NCBI RefSeq assembly: GCF_036417845.1
Contig: NC_089990.1
Span: 4,538,001 to 4,602,000, forward strand
Direction of reading: 5' to 3'
From: Apteryx mantelli
Lineage: Eukaryota > Chordata > Aves > Apterygiformes > Apterygidae
DNA: 64,000 bases
The notes beneath the pieces are model-generated. The model was not told where the DNA came from and did no database searches. It saw only the letters and a program-made list of their open reading frames with translations. The translations under genes and the position numbers were made by a program. The first letter of the stretch is position 1. Every line of letters begins with the position of its first letter. Of this stretch, positions 35,301 through 48,100 are shown one piece after another.

Positions 35301-36679
35301 TCCACTTCCGCACTATAATGAAAACTATGTTAAGATGATACAAAGTTAAATCTTTAACAATCACCTGTGAATTCCAAAAAAGTTAACATATTCTAATTCT
35401 TCTTATACTGCCTTTACTATTAGCTATAAGCCATTGTGCCGATTTATGCGTCATTCAGTTCTGAAAGCAGTGTTGTGACTGCTAGAACCAGATGTTAATA
35501 TTATCATCTACTCTTTGGCTACATAATTAGAACATTGTTAGTATGAGATTTCCATTATTAATATGAGGCCTAACTAATTAAAAAGAAATAATTATGTACA
35601 CATTTTGTAAATAGGTTTATTGTGCTCAAGTCATTGCAACATTAAGCATCTTATAAGCTTTTGAAAATATTCCTTGAGGGGTTCTAACAGTCATTTGAGT
35701 AATACTTTTAGCCAGTTTATTTAGCCAGAGTATTGATTAATATGTTTAAATACAGTATCAGAAATACGAGAATTATGTGGAACAATGAGGAAGGAGTTGA
35801 AAAATACTTTGATTTTTTTTAACCCCCATACTCTTTAGATTGTTGATATTGTATCAGAACAGCGTAGCTGATCTGGAGCACTGTAGTCATATCCGTCACG
35901 GGTGGAGACATATCTTAATCGCTGAGGATAATTGAAAGGCTGAAGGCATGACAATGCATCTTAACTAATGCAAAACAGCAGGTGGAGATAGTGAGACATA
36001 CATTTGTTCTGCAAGCTGGACACTGAAGAACGTAAAAGCAGACACAGCATGGGAATAAGAATGTGCATCGTATGTACCTGACAGACTAGGGTAGGAGGCA
36101 CAAGAGACTTCAACCTTGAACAGAAAGCAGGAGTTCTCTGTTGCAGTAGTTCACCATCTCTGATGAAGGAAATGTAAGTGGAACAAGCTTTGTGTGACAT
36201 GTGAAAACGGATCTGCACTCAGCAAGGCCTGTAAAAACTAAGGACTACTCCTGCAGTATCGCTGGGTGGAGGAAGCATTGTAATAAGGATCTATAAGATG
36301 TATTCGCTGTCAGCCATCCTCAAATCTTGCTGGAATCAATGCAATCTTCCAGCCGCAGATACCTTTGCCAAGGCAGAAGTACTGTAAACCATCTACTCTT
36401 TGTTTATATATGAAGCTTGCCATGTTACAAAACTTCTAACAGCTCAGGATACAGCTCAAACAAGGACTTTGCTTAACCAAATTACCAGCAGCTGATAGTA
36501 CAAACACAAAGGAACATATTTGTTTGTGGTAACCTGATCAAATTTGCCAGCCTCAAAAAATACACTAAAGAACTTCATGAACTCTCACTTTCTCTCAAAA
36601 TGTCTCTACAAAGAAAATTAGAGACCTTTTGCTTATAACATTTCCATTATCCAACAGTGACCTTCCCCAGGAAGATGAC
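32336..36679. other. A/T-rich intergenic DNA
   Basis: No exon recognised. A 108-codon frame at 33434-33760 (+) sits in a slightly more GC-rich island but has no recognised domain. A mixed TG/TA microsatellite lies at 35099-35131. Confidence 0.5.
35099..35131. repeat. (TG)n / (TA)n microsatellite
   Basis: TGTGTGTGTGTGTGT, then AAGA, then about seven TA units. Confidence 0.85.
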
Positions 36680-36800
36680 CAAGGACCAACAGGGATCTCA
36701 TGGGTCATGGAGTCCAGTCCCCATGAGAAGCCTCAACACATGGTACCATTCCATTTGTAGACCCGAAAAGCCTCTTCTTAAGAGGAAAGCTTTCTTTATA
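36680..36800 (-). mobile_element. Possible old CR1 fragment
   Basis: CAACAGGGATCTCATGGGTC, ATGGAGTCCAGTCCCC and AAGCCTCTTCTTAAGAGGAAAG recall the CR1 3' region (reverse complement), but divergence is high. Confidence 0.35.
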
Positions 36801-38865
36801 ACTGGGAACTGAACAACAGACTCACAGAACATTTAAACCACAAAACTTCCAGCTATAACTACAAAAAAACCATTCCAACTATTTAGATGCCTTTTTCAAG
36901 GGATGTTATTTACTTTCGTTGTAATGCTGTTCTTCAATTTCCGTTTCGTAAAGTCCCAAATTGTGCTTCATTAGGTAAAAAAGGACTGCTGGGTAGGTGC
37001 AGATGCAGAATGAAAAGCCTCACAGGGGAAAAGCATCCGTGTAAAAGAATCTTTTACTTTCAATACTCAGGTCTTTATAATTCTGCAGAAGATGCTGAAG
37101 TAAACAATGAAACTTAGGTTAAAAAAAGTCATTAAAATCTTGTATTTTAACCTACATTTGTGTAGTCTGCTCTAACTGCGGCTACCGCCAAAAAAATGGC
37201 AGCTTTGTTTCCCTAAGGCCACATCTAGCATTTAATGACGCCAAACGATGCAAAACGTGATCATTACTACTGCTAGATCCAACCCAGGGAATGGAAGGGA
37301 AGCAGATCACCTCCTTCCGTTGGAGTTTCCATACTGGATTAAGCTTATACTGAAACTGCACTCCTAAGAGAGCATTAACAAGATTCAGAAAAATGTACTG
37401 TTCTAAATACAGAGGCTGTAAGACATTGGGTGGTTCTCGTGTAGGTAGCACTGGAAAGTGTGCAAATGAATAAAGACCCTGCTACAAGCGAAGGCACCTT
37501 TGTCCTCACGTATTCTCAACATTGATTTGTCTGTTGGTCAAAGAGAAGACCTAATATACTTCACGCAGAAAAGTGTCCTGCATTTTCCCGGAATAACAGT
37601 TAACGTTTCGTTTGTTTGTCACAATAAGAGAACATACTTCCTGATATGTAATTAGGCAGGTCACTCATCTCTCAAAACGGCAGCAAAGACACTTGAAAGA
37701 ACATACAACAATTTCTCATTAACTTATTTACCACAACTATGTAAAAACTGAAAAAGAGATCAAATTGAATAACTTGACTACATTAAAGTTATGAAACAGT
37801 TTGTATTTTATACACAGAGTATGTACACTGGTTTTGGAAATGTGGGTTTTATCCATGCAAATTCAATACAAAAGCTATTTACAAAAAATAATAGTAGGAA
37901 CATTTTTTTCCAAAAGAAACATATACATGTTGGAAGCTCCAGCAATAATGGAAGTCCTGAAAAAAGACTTAAGATACAGTATTGTACAGGTAGACAATCT
38001 TCAGAAGTGTGGAAAATGCACTTTACAAGAACATGAAATGCAAAATGAATTAAAATGCACTATCAAATAGATGTTGTAAGTATATATACACAATTTAATC
38101 ATCTTATTAAATGATCACTCTCCAGCTGTGCCTCAGAACTACTTCTCTCACGTCTTGCACACATTTACACAATGATCATTTGGTTACATTTTGCTTTCTG
38201 AGTTTTATAATCACAAGTTACAAAATAAAATAACTGAATGCCAACCGAGTGATAATTGTAAAGCAATCACATTTTCCTTGTTCTACACATTACACAATAG
38301 TAAAAAGTATTCACATTATTCCCAACATAATACACCTCACTACCCTTTTGCAATGCCTGCGTATGCCCTCCATGGACGTTGCAAAGATTTGCATTAACTG
38401 TTGGTGGAACTGACATTAACAGTTGCAACCCAGGAATTCCCACAGTTGCAGCAATGCTTCCTGTAACACATGGATTCAGTAAACAGAACGCCATTAACAT
38501 TTGCATATGCAGAGCCCAATCTTGCACATGCTCCAGAAAGACTATTAACACTGAATAATGGAAGTTTCCATGCCAGCAATGGCACAACCAAATCCTAAAC
38601 AAATTCTGGAAAGATTTCACTGGTTCGCTCCAATTTAAAAACAAAGCAAACCTAAAAAGTGGTTTTGGACTTAATTCCAAATACTAGCTATTTCACAATC
38701 TGCCTCAATAAAATTAGAACAGTTTTGCTAGGGGGGGAAATGTCAGGTTTGCCTTATTTCACACAATTTTGAAAGAACTGCAGAAATCCCTGTTAGTGCC
38801 AAGAATTCATTATAAGTGACTTATTTTATGCTGTAGCTCAGTTACAAAACTGCTGAGGGAAATTC

Positions 38866-38892
38866 TGGTTTCACTGAAGTCAATGGAAAGTT
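38866..38892. repeat. Copy of an ancient interspersed repeat (CACTGAAGTCAATGG core)
   Basis: TCTGGTTTCACTGAAGTCAATGGAAAG-type text (core at 38872-38887) matches one arm of the palindromic repeat seen at 41057-41094. Confidence 0.5.
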
Positions 38893-41049
38893 TCTCAAAA
38901 GGATTTAATTTGTTGTTGGTTCATGCTGTTCTTCTCCATTGTTTGCTAAGAGACTAAAGGAGTCGTCAGTTTTTTTGTTTTTGTTTTTTAAGATTAGGAT
39001 TCTGAAGCATATATAGAAAACACATTAAAAATATACTCCTTTAAAAATGTAGTTGTCTATAAAATATTTGAACTGAAAATGAATGATGTCATCGTTTTTA
39101 CAATAACTTTTTTTCCTTCCATAGAAGCTGATTAGGTAGACTTAAAGCAATCCCCCTTGCCTCCCACTTTTTCCAAAAAAGTAGGTCCAAAACAACTGCT
39201 GAATAAATACAATATGTAACCGCAATTTTAAATTATACATTATCAAAATTCTGCTGTGCGAAATACTTAAGACAAATAAAACAAAGCTGCATTTTCTTAT
39301 GTAAAAATACAGAGTCAGAACTACTCCAGTACAGTGGCAAGTTTAAACTGAAATTAAGTTGACCAGAAATCCTATTTTAACAGTCAAAAACCAACAGAAA
39401 TTTTCTTTCCAGGAGGAGAATAATTTTTTACCTTCATATTTATGTTTCCAAAAGATCTGTGCCATAAAATTCCTGATTAAAAAATGGTAGCTTGCATTTT
39501 CCTCCATTTGTACATGCCGTAGTATGTTTTCCATGTGGAAAACAGTATTACTGTTTTGGTTCTCTTACTTGACAGGATAAGATACACTAATCCGTTAGAG
39601 TCATAGTGCAATTTTCCATCAGTGAAGTTCTCTAGTTCCTAGAGCAAGCTTTCTCTCTAGCCCACTACGTCATTATTTGCTGGTGGGAGTTAAATATTGG
39701 CAAATGCCTACTTATCTATTACTCTCAAAATCTTAGTGTTTGTTTAGATTCCAAAGATTTATTTAAAAGAATTCTGCAGCCTACTACATGGAAGGATGTT
39801 CCCTTGAGATGTTGCCCAGGGACCACGCAGGTGAGCCTTGCCACATGCTCCTTAGCTCCTTGCCTCATGTAGGTTCTCGTGACTGTAACCAGTGCAGGCA
39901 GCTCTGAGTACTAAGGATCCGCCAGGAACTGGTCTGCTTTCCTTAATGTACAGTAGTTTGAAATAATTTATTTCTTTCTCTACTAATTCTTTCCTGAAGT
40001 CTCTTCATTGTGAAACTATTCGATATAAAACCAGAGAGCACCATCTCCTTGGACAAGTAGATTTTGCCTTTCCAACTGAAGATCATGGTAGGGTTTTTTT
40101 GTTTTGTTTTGTTTTTTAAATCAGAAGGGTCATCTGTAAACAGGAAATATTTCACAATTTTTTTTGTTTGTTTGTTTTTAAAAGAACATAAAGGTCACTG
40201 TTTAATATGACGTACTTCATCACGGAAACACATATATTACTCTGACATAGCGTGGAAAGAGAGAAGTTTGGTTTACCAATACAAAAGTCATCTCCTGTCT
40301 GGAGGAACTGCTAAAAAACGCTGCAAAAATCTACCATTGTAAGTTGCTTTAAGATTAAATCCACAATTCAGATTGAAAAATACGTTAAAGTTAAGGTTGA
40401 CTGAATCTTTGCCCGTTAGTTGACTAAGATTTGGTACATCATTAACGTGCTTATCTCTGCACTGGCATACAGATCTGTTCTCAGACAGTCGGGCAGATTG
40501 CAGCCCTATCATATACAAGAGCTACCTTTTGCACAAGCATTTAAGAAATGAGCAAAAGGAAGCAATGCCGGAGTTTTTTCTCCTCTATGACATTGAGGAG
40601 AGAAGTGAAAATTTGGTTAGTGAAAAAAACAGATGTCTTTTCAACTTTGGTTTAAATTTGGCCGCAGATTTATGTCAATAATCTGAGAATACTGCCGCTG
40701 AACCACAATTTTAGAGCAACAAAAAACCCCGATGGCAGTCCTCACCTGCACTTTCATTGAGGCTACATATCTTCCCAGAGAATGAAAGCTGTGCTTCAGA
40801 GTAATTTTTCCTGCCATCTTAATACTGTATATGGCACATAAGAATATTTTTAAATAAATGGATCAATGTAATATTTTATAATTGCCTTTGGTTTACCAGA
40901 GATCGCTAATTTCTGTCATTTCTTTTAGAATTAGCTTACAGCAGACCCTGCAAAACACTACTGCCAAGAATTTCAAAACTAAAGCTTTGCTCATGTCAAA
41001 CAAGTTTAACCAAGCCATCATGGTCAGCAGCTTTGGTTTCCTATAAAGA

Positions 41050-41120
41050 GTGAAATCACTGAAGTCAACAGCAAAACCTACATTGATTTCAGTGGAGCTA
41101 GGATTTTACCCAGAAATTAT
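41050..41120. repeat. Ancient palindromic interspersed repeat
   Basis: CACTGAAGTCAA (41057-41068) and TTGATTTCAGTG (41083-41094) are near-perfect inverted arms around a 14-nt spacer, followed by GAGCTAGGATTTTACCCAGA. This pattern is familiar as a dispersed relic in reptile and bird genomes; I do not recall its family name. Confidence 0.6.
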
Positions 41121-44100
41121 GATAATTCATGTCATAGTTATTTACTGTTCCAAATGTATTCCTCTGCATTTTATAATACTTTCAATTCTCAGTTATATTT
41201 TGGAAGATCTTCAGCTGTAAGGGTATAACCGGGTTTCTGGATCCTCTGCAATACCCCAACTAGCACACGGAATTAGCTATATTATATAATAGCTGTGAAG
41301 CATTTCTGAGATACTGCATATGAAGTCACCAAACTTTAAAACAAACATTTTAATGCCACTACTTTAAGATCTCACAATATCTGGGACATTATTGCTTAAA
41401 GGAAAGATCATTCATGTGTGACATACTGCAGCCATTCAAACATCCAATGACATAAGAAACAGGGAAAAAAATATATATACACAAGGCCAGAAGCCCTCTG
41501 TCAGTATGCTCTTTCATTCAGTAATTTACAGTTTCATATCACATTATTGCAGTAACTTTGTATAGCATCTACAATAACAAAAGCACCCTAGTAACTCTTA
41601 CATTTATTAGGAAAACTTAATGAATTCTCCTAAAGCTTTTAATGTTAAGTCAAAAGCAAAACTCCAAACAACCACAATAGCAATTAGGCAGGCCTCTGAT
41701 AAACGTTTTAAAAACCCCTATCGGCTGTGCCAAATATTAAGTAATCACTTTATTTCCTAAACAAAATAGAAAAAGGTCATCTCAAATGTACGAAATGTTG
41801 GGAGCAGGGATTCTGGGATCACAGTAGTTCACTATTGCCACTGGAGCAATTTTCTCTTACAAGAAGTAAAGAGGGAGCGGGGAAGAGGAATATGCAGTAA
41901 CGAATAAGGTGAAGTTCCTGGATCTGTGAAAAAGCAGAAAAAGAAATACAGAGATGCTGGGATCAGATGGAAAGGAAGGAAGGGGACAGTAGGCGGATTC
42001 TCGTACAGGGAAGAGAGCAACTATTTCCACTGGCCATTTTAAAATTGAGTGCTGTATAAACTTTTTTAGTATCTCTTTTGCAGTTGGTCCCCCCAAAAAA
42101 TCACAAAGGGAATGGCTAATTGTAGCATGGCTTTAGAGTATTTGTGAAAGCAGCTAAAGAAAGATGAGAAAAGATTCATCTGGACATGCAGGATCACTCC
42201 TCAAACTTCTCCTGGGAATACTGGAAGGCCTTAACCTTTGCAATGCTAAAAAGGAAATCCTGTAAGAATCATGATTATCCTTCCCCATGATGCCTGCTGA
42301 AAAGCATGAAGAGGGGCCGTAATAATTTCCACAAAATGGCAAAGCAAGACTGCTTCTAGCAAGTTTGTGTGGAAGAACACCAGAATGCTTAAAAAACTAA
42401 ATGCTGTTTTAGTGGTTTTCAGCTTAAGAGACACAATTCAAAATGAGCACGTCAACTTCATATCTAATTTTCAAGTTATTTTGGAAATAGTGGGTCAAGT
42501 TTTAAAAAATTTGTAAGCAGCTGGCATACTACAAGAGAATTCTTAATGTTTACATTGTGATAACTATCATCTCCCTGACACATGGTATTATTTCAAGAAA
42601 TAAAAAATAATCAGTGAATGAAAAAAACCTCACTATAGTCAGTGAGCTATGAAGAATGAATTTATTTCTAACTGGAAAAAAGAAAGTGCTACTTTAGGAT
42701 CAGAACACATTTAAAATATGACAATGAAATAGTAGCGTAAATCAAGCCACATAATCTAGATGACAATTTAATTTCTTTACAGCTAGCAAGTCTGTGGCTA
42801 CCATACTAAAATAGAGCACTTTTTTTTATTGTCAAGTATCATAGCAAGGAATTGAAAGATAACAAACCTTTCTTAAATTATGTTCTGCAAGTGGAGCAGA
42901 GACAAAAATCCTGCTTAGTGAATTATATTAAGCTTACTCATTTTAGTCTTAGCAAGACTTTTCTGACATTGCCTTTAGTGAAAAATACTCATTTTAAAAA
43001 CTCAAATCTCTGTTTTATGTGAATGATTTGAAAAACAATTAGAGATAAATAAACTAGCATGTTTCAACATCAAGGCAATCCAATTTCCTTAAGCAAATAT
43101 TTTTGTAACCAACAATTTGTAATGATGACTTCACAAATTAAGTTGTAATTAACTTGTCAATGAGCTATACATTGAGAATACACTATATAAACAATAGTGT
43201 ATTTTAACTATTACACATGAATCAGTCTGTTTCACTTCATTTTAAAATGAAGTAACTTTTAAAAAATCTTGTAATTGGAAGTTTATTTTTTCTCTCAACT
43301 ATTGATATTAAGGGCTATTATAACTGAAATAGGGAGTAGATGATACCCCTCCCTCGTTCTTTTATGAATTTTATCAAGTGGTTTCTGGATCAACCGGCAA
43401 GAACAGAATTAAATTCTGTTATACATTGACAAACATATCCGTTGATCTAAATTAACAGCTTAAACCAGAAAATCAGTGACAGTCAGAACCTAACATTTTC
43501 TGTCTTTTTCCCTTTTATTTCTTTTCTTCTCTCTTTTGAGCTACCTATTCGTGAAGGACAAACTAATGCAAACAGACTTATTACCAAAATTACCAAATGA
43601 TTTGCAACTTTTTTGGAGAGGAATTCAATTGTGTATGGTTTCAGAATGTTCTCAAAACACTGAGATCTTGTGCAGAAACAAACAAGTACATATACCCAGA
43701 AGTTTAATAACTACCACTGTGGGAATATTTTTTCTTTCTACATTTGTCCAGAAAGGTCTCACGTCTCAGCACAGTGACATCTGTACAAACTGATTTGTGT
43801 GCTATGCCACGCGTGTGTGTAAATTTTACAATAAACCCTGTAAACACTAAAAATAAACATCCCAACACTGATATTTTTCAACTAAATTATGGATAAACCT
43901 GTTGTAAAAATGTAATGTGAAATCAGGAACAATATTACATAAAATCCTGAAAGTCACAGCGTAAACCTGAGATTTTGGCAGTTTTATCAAAAATGTCCTA
44001 AATTACTTTGTATGCATCACTAGTTCTCACGTCTTACTCACCATGTACATTACTGTTTGTCCCAAACAAAGGAAAGCAGACAACCTTTTTGTCCAACAAT

Positions 44101-45062
44101 ACATTAAAACAAAAGTGATTAGGTATCAAATTAAATATCATAAATAAAAATGTATTTACAGTATTTTCTAATCATTAGACAATAAAATAACCAATTAAAT
44201 TGTGCAACAAACTTAAAACATCCAACATCAAAAAAGTGAAGTATTATTCAAATCTTCACATACTGACTTTACAAAAAACTATTAAAATATTTAAAAATTC
44301 CCATTGTATCTATTTTAAACAAAGAAATTGCAAAAATGTTTAAGACCGTTAAGAGTTATCAATTACACAGGCACTTCACATGTAAACAATCTACAGTACA
44401 ACTGAAAAAAATATTTGGCACCAACCTAGAAGACTGGAAAAACTCAAAATATGTTCTTTTTCCCATTCTATGCTGTTTGTATAATTACCATAAACTCAGA
44501 CTAAATACTGGCAATGTTAGAAGTTTGTAAGTTACAATCAGGAGTGCAAGAAATAAAGAACTCAAACTTTAAGCTTTCTGAAAGAGTAAAAGTGGATTAC
44601 ATGGGATCAGTCACTCAGATTTTTACCATCATATCAATGCTACATTTTTGTTTTACCTTTAAATCAATGATTGACTTTAATCTTTCAAGCAAGGGGTTTG
44701 GGTTTTGTACTTCTAAAGAAATTCAAACAACATTTTCAATGTAGGAAAAGAAATCCATCTTTTAATTGTAACATCATGAGATGTTACAGAAGCTTTTATG
44801 GCAGCTTTTGACTTAGGTTAACTGGAAAGAGAACTTCAATCTCTTTGTGCATCCAATTACACACAAAAAAATCATTATGTTCTGTTAACTGTCAGCTGAC
44901 TCCAAGGTTTTACGTACAACTCCAAAGTAAGGCTCTCTACAGCATTAGGACACATATTAGTTTTTGATGGCTTGGATGTTCCAATTTAGGAAGCTAAATT
45001 GCCCCAGAGCAATCCATATCAACAGACCAAATGGTAAGTTGTTTAGCTTCCAAGAAGTCACG

Positions 45063-45182
45063 TTACATGGAGGAAAGCTGAGATAGTTTCAACGTAGGTA
45101 ATTCAAGCAGAGCTTGAACTGTGAGGCCAACTTTAACCAGACCCCTTTCCTCCAGTATGTGATGAGGCAAGCAGAGTCTTTC
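45063..45182 (-). CDS. LRCH2: LRCH2 terminal coding exon (CH domain end and stop)
   Basis: 120 nt including TAA: ERLCLPHHILEERGLVKVGL, TVQALLELPTLKLSQLSSM, against human ending ALLELPTTKASQLSVA. The acceptor is TTATTTTACAG. The 3' UTR continues leftwards. Confidence 0.95.
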   Translation of the reverse strand, partial: ERLCLPHHILEERGLVKVGLTVQALLELPTLKLSQLSSM

Positions 45183-48100
45183 CTGTAAAATAAAGTGGTA
45201 CACGTATTATGCTTGATTCATTTTTTCCAAGCTGGGTAACAAAAGTATTTTCTCTGAAGTCTCATTTACTTCACTATCAGACATTTGCATAGAAAATGGC
45301 TTTGACTTCAGATTTTGCATGTGGCTCTCTACAGTAACAGAATGCTCAGAAATTAATTGCATCTAAAATTCCCATTTGAGGATGAAAAATTCACTCAAAC
45401 TATGAATGCATAACCAGCAAAAAGAACATTTAAAATGTTAAGCTACAACAACAGCAGAAGATACATAAAAGACGGTGCTAATTTCATAAAGCCAAAGACT
45501 ATTTCTTTTCACAATCAGAGCAAGGCTGATGGGCAGTGCTGGCTCAGTGGCCTACTTCCCCCTTCCTGTTATTTTGTAGAAGGGACACCTAGAAAGTGCT
45601 GATAGACTAGGTCCTCAGTAATGAATCATTCCCCAGTGAAGTCATTTTTCAGTTTAAAAAGGCTCTGACAGCACAACCTGGACATTTTTCCCCCCCCTAT
45701 GCTAACTGCTGTTACAGGTAACTCAGTACATGAATCTTTGAATCCTTAATTTCTGAAAGACCTAGGGCTTCATGCAAGATGGAAGCTGAGGCAGGGCAGA
45801 AACCCACGGTTTTAAATCCATGAACTAATTTTCTTGTTCCAGTGAAGTGCGGTGAGAGAGATTTGTCTCTCCCCTAAAACGCAGGACATGGTTTAACTTT
45901 TTCCCCCACCCTGAGAGAAGTAAAAGGATGAACTTGGGCAACAGGAACATGATAATGAGCTGCAACTACAACTGTGCTAAAGGCTACATATTTCTGTAGT
46001 ATGATCTGCAAGATTTTTCCTAGGCAGACACTGAAACTCATTCCAAAGTTGAGTTGCTAAACTAAGACTTTCAAATATTACAGCAACAATTATCTCACAT
46101 CAGTTTTTCTGTTCTTTGTTTTACGGAGGTCAGTATCATTTTTACTACATGGAACTAACTAGAAACCCATAGAGATGAAGTGTCTTGTTCAAGTTCAGGC
46201 CACCAGCTAGAAATGGGACACTTGACTTCTTTCATACAATTAAAGCTCCCCGATCAGCATTATAATCACTAGGCTCCCTGAATTTACCCAGAAAAATGAA
46301 CTGCAGTACTGCTGACGTATGTTCTCTGATTACTGTAAATAAGTATAGTAGTCAATAAAGCAATTCGTATACCTGTGGAACGCCCAATTTTTTACAAGCA
46401 TCAAGAAAGTTTTCAACATTTCTTCGGCACTTTGCCATACTGAGTTTAGGCTGTAAAGACAGGATGTTAGATCTTCGTCATACATTTGTAAAGGATTGTA
46501 TATTTCTGATGCAAATTCAGTAACAGTTGCTAAAACACAAACTAGAACACAAAACAAATTCTGTGAACACTCAGTATATGACAACAGCTTTTAAACCAAA
46601 CTTCTGAGCCTTGTTTAACACTTCTTGAAGGAAAATGGAGGTGGTGAATGTAGCCAATTAATATGATAAACATGATTCATGATTTTTAGTATTGAGCTTT
46701 AACAGCCTGTTTTCACGTAAGAGACAAGTAAAAGTGAGATAAATGACTTACCACTGCTGGCGATGGTACATGAATGCTGGCAACAGAACGTGGCCTTATG
46801 TGATTGGCTAAATGGCAAAGAATGACTCCATCCATCAATGCTGCTCCAATATCATCCGGCAAAATTACTTTTAACCTTGATTCAAGATTCTGTTAAAGAA
46901 AATTCCATAGGTAAGTCACTTTCAACTTTGGGTTAATTTTTAATTTTAAATCCAGAATTTTTGTTTTAAAGCGTTAAGTTTAAAAAGGACACGCTAATCC
47001 TAAAACGAAATAAATGAAGTCAAGCTCACGCTCTACTGAGTACAAATATCCTTTATATTATTAATCTTATGTTTTTTCTGCTCGTTTTTTTAATGGCACA
47101 ATTAGACACACTGAGAAAGAGAGTCTGCCAGCTACTACCATGGCTCACAACTCGGAAGCATGTGATGAACTAACTACATGCAATAGGAAAGCACAGAATT
47201 TAAGGGCAGAAATCACACACAGATTTACCAGGAGAAATAAGAGGGAAGAGGGGAATACGATCACTTCAGGCATGGCTGATGTTTCACTTATGTGCCAAGT
47301 GACAGTTAAGTAGTGTAGGAAATGGTGGCCGGGAAGGTCCCACACTTGTGTTGCAAGACAGAGGGGGGAATCAGGGAATGTTTTTTTATCTCATTCCAGC
47401 AACAAGCTTTCACAGATCAGGATGTGGACCAGACAGAACAGAAACAGCCTTCACAGAAGTCACAACCCAAACTAGCACTACCCTGGAAAGCAAAGCTGCT
47501 ACCACAGCATTTACCGTTCACAGTGAATTTACTGTTAACTAAAACTATTAAATATCTGAAAACAGAGTTATATGGAAAACAACTTACTGGAATTTTGAAA
47601 TTTAGATCCCATTCGATATTAGGTAATTCACAGCAAGTTCTACACACAAAAAGCACTTGGCTATTCTTCAAATCTCAGATGAAGCACACAAAGCAGCACA
47701 CACTGAATTAGACTTAGGGTCTCCCTAGGAATGTTAGAAACCTAAAAATATTTTCCCTGCATTCAGCTAAAAAAATTTTTGGTTCCTGCGGACCAAAAAT
47801 ACTACCAGTGTCCTCTGGGATATAAAGGTATCCCAATGATACACTTTTGTTGTTTAATTTTACTGTAACTGCCTGTTGTCAGACAGGTAGAAAGACAGCT
47901 CTGTTGCACAAAATTCCTTGGGAAGAAATATCACTGCAGAGATGCCCTAGTACAACCGGAATGATTCCCAGGCCTTTATTATAAAGATGTAAAAATTGTA
48001 GTACAGAGCAAACTAAATACACTGCACCCAACAGCTTGAACCAATATACTAAATAAGGGTACATACATTGCGAAGTTGTCTTATTTGTTCCCTTTCTTCC

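Larger units (their letters stand above)
36801..45062. other. A/T-rich DNA downstream of LRCH2, probably including its 3' UTR
   Basis: Holds the 3' untranslated region of LRCH2 for an unknown distance left of the stop codon, then intergenic DNA. Candidate minus-strand ATTAAA (e.g. 44761-44766) and several AATAAA hexamers occur (e.g. within GAAATAAAAGGG near 43.5 kb), but A/T-rich composition makes these uninformative. Copies of an old repeat lie at 38872 and 41057. No other exon recognised. Confidence 0.45.
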
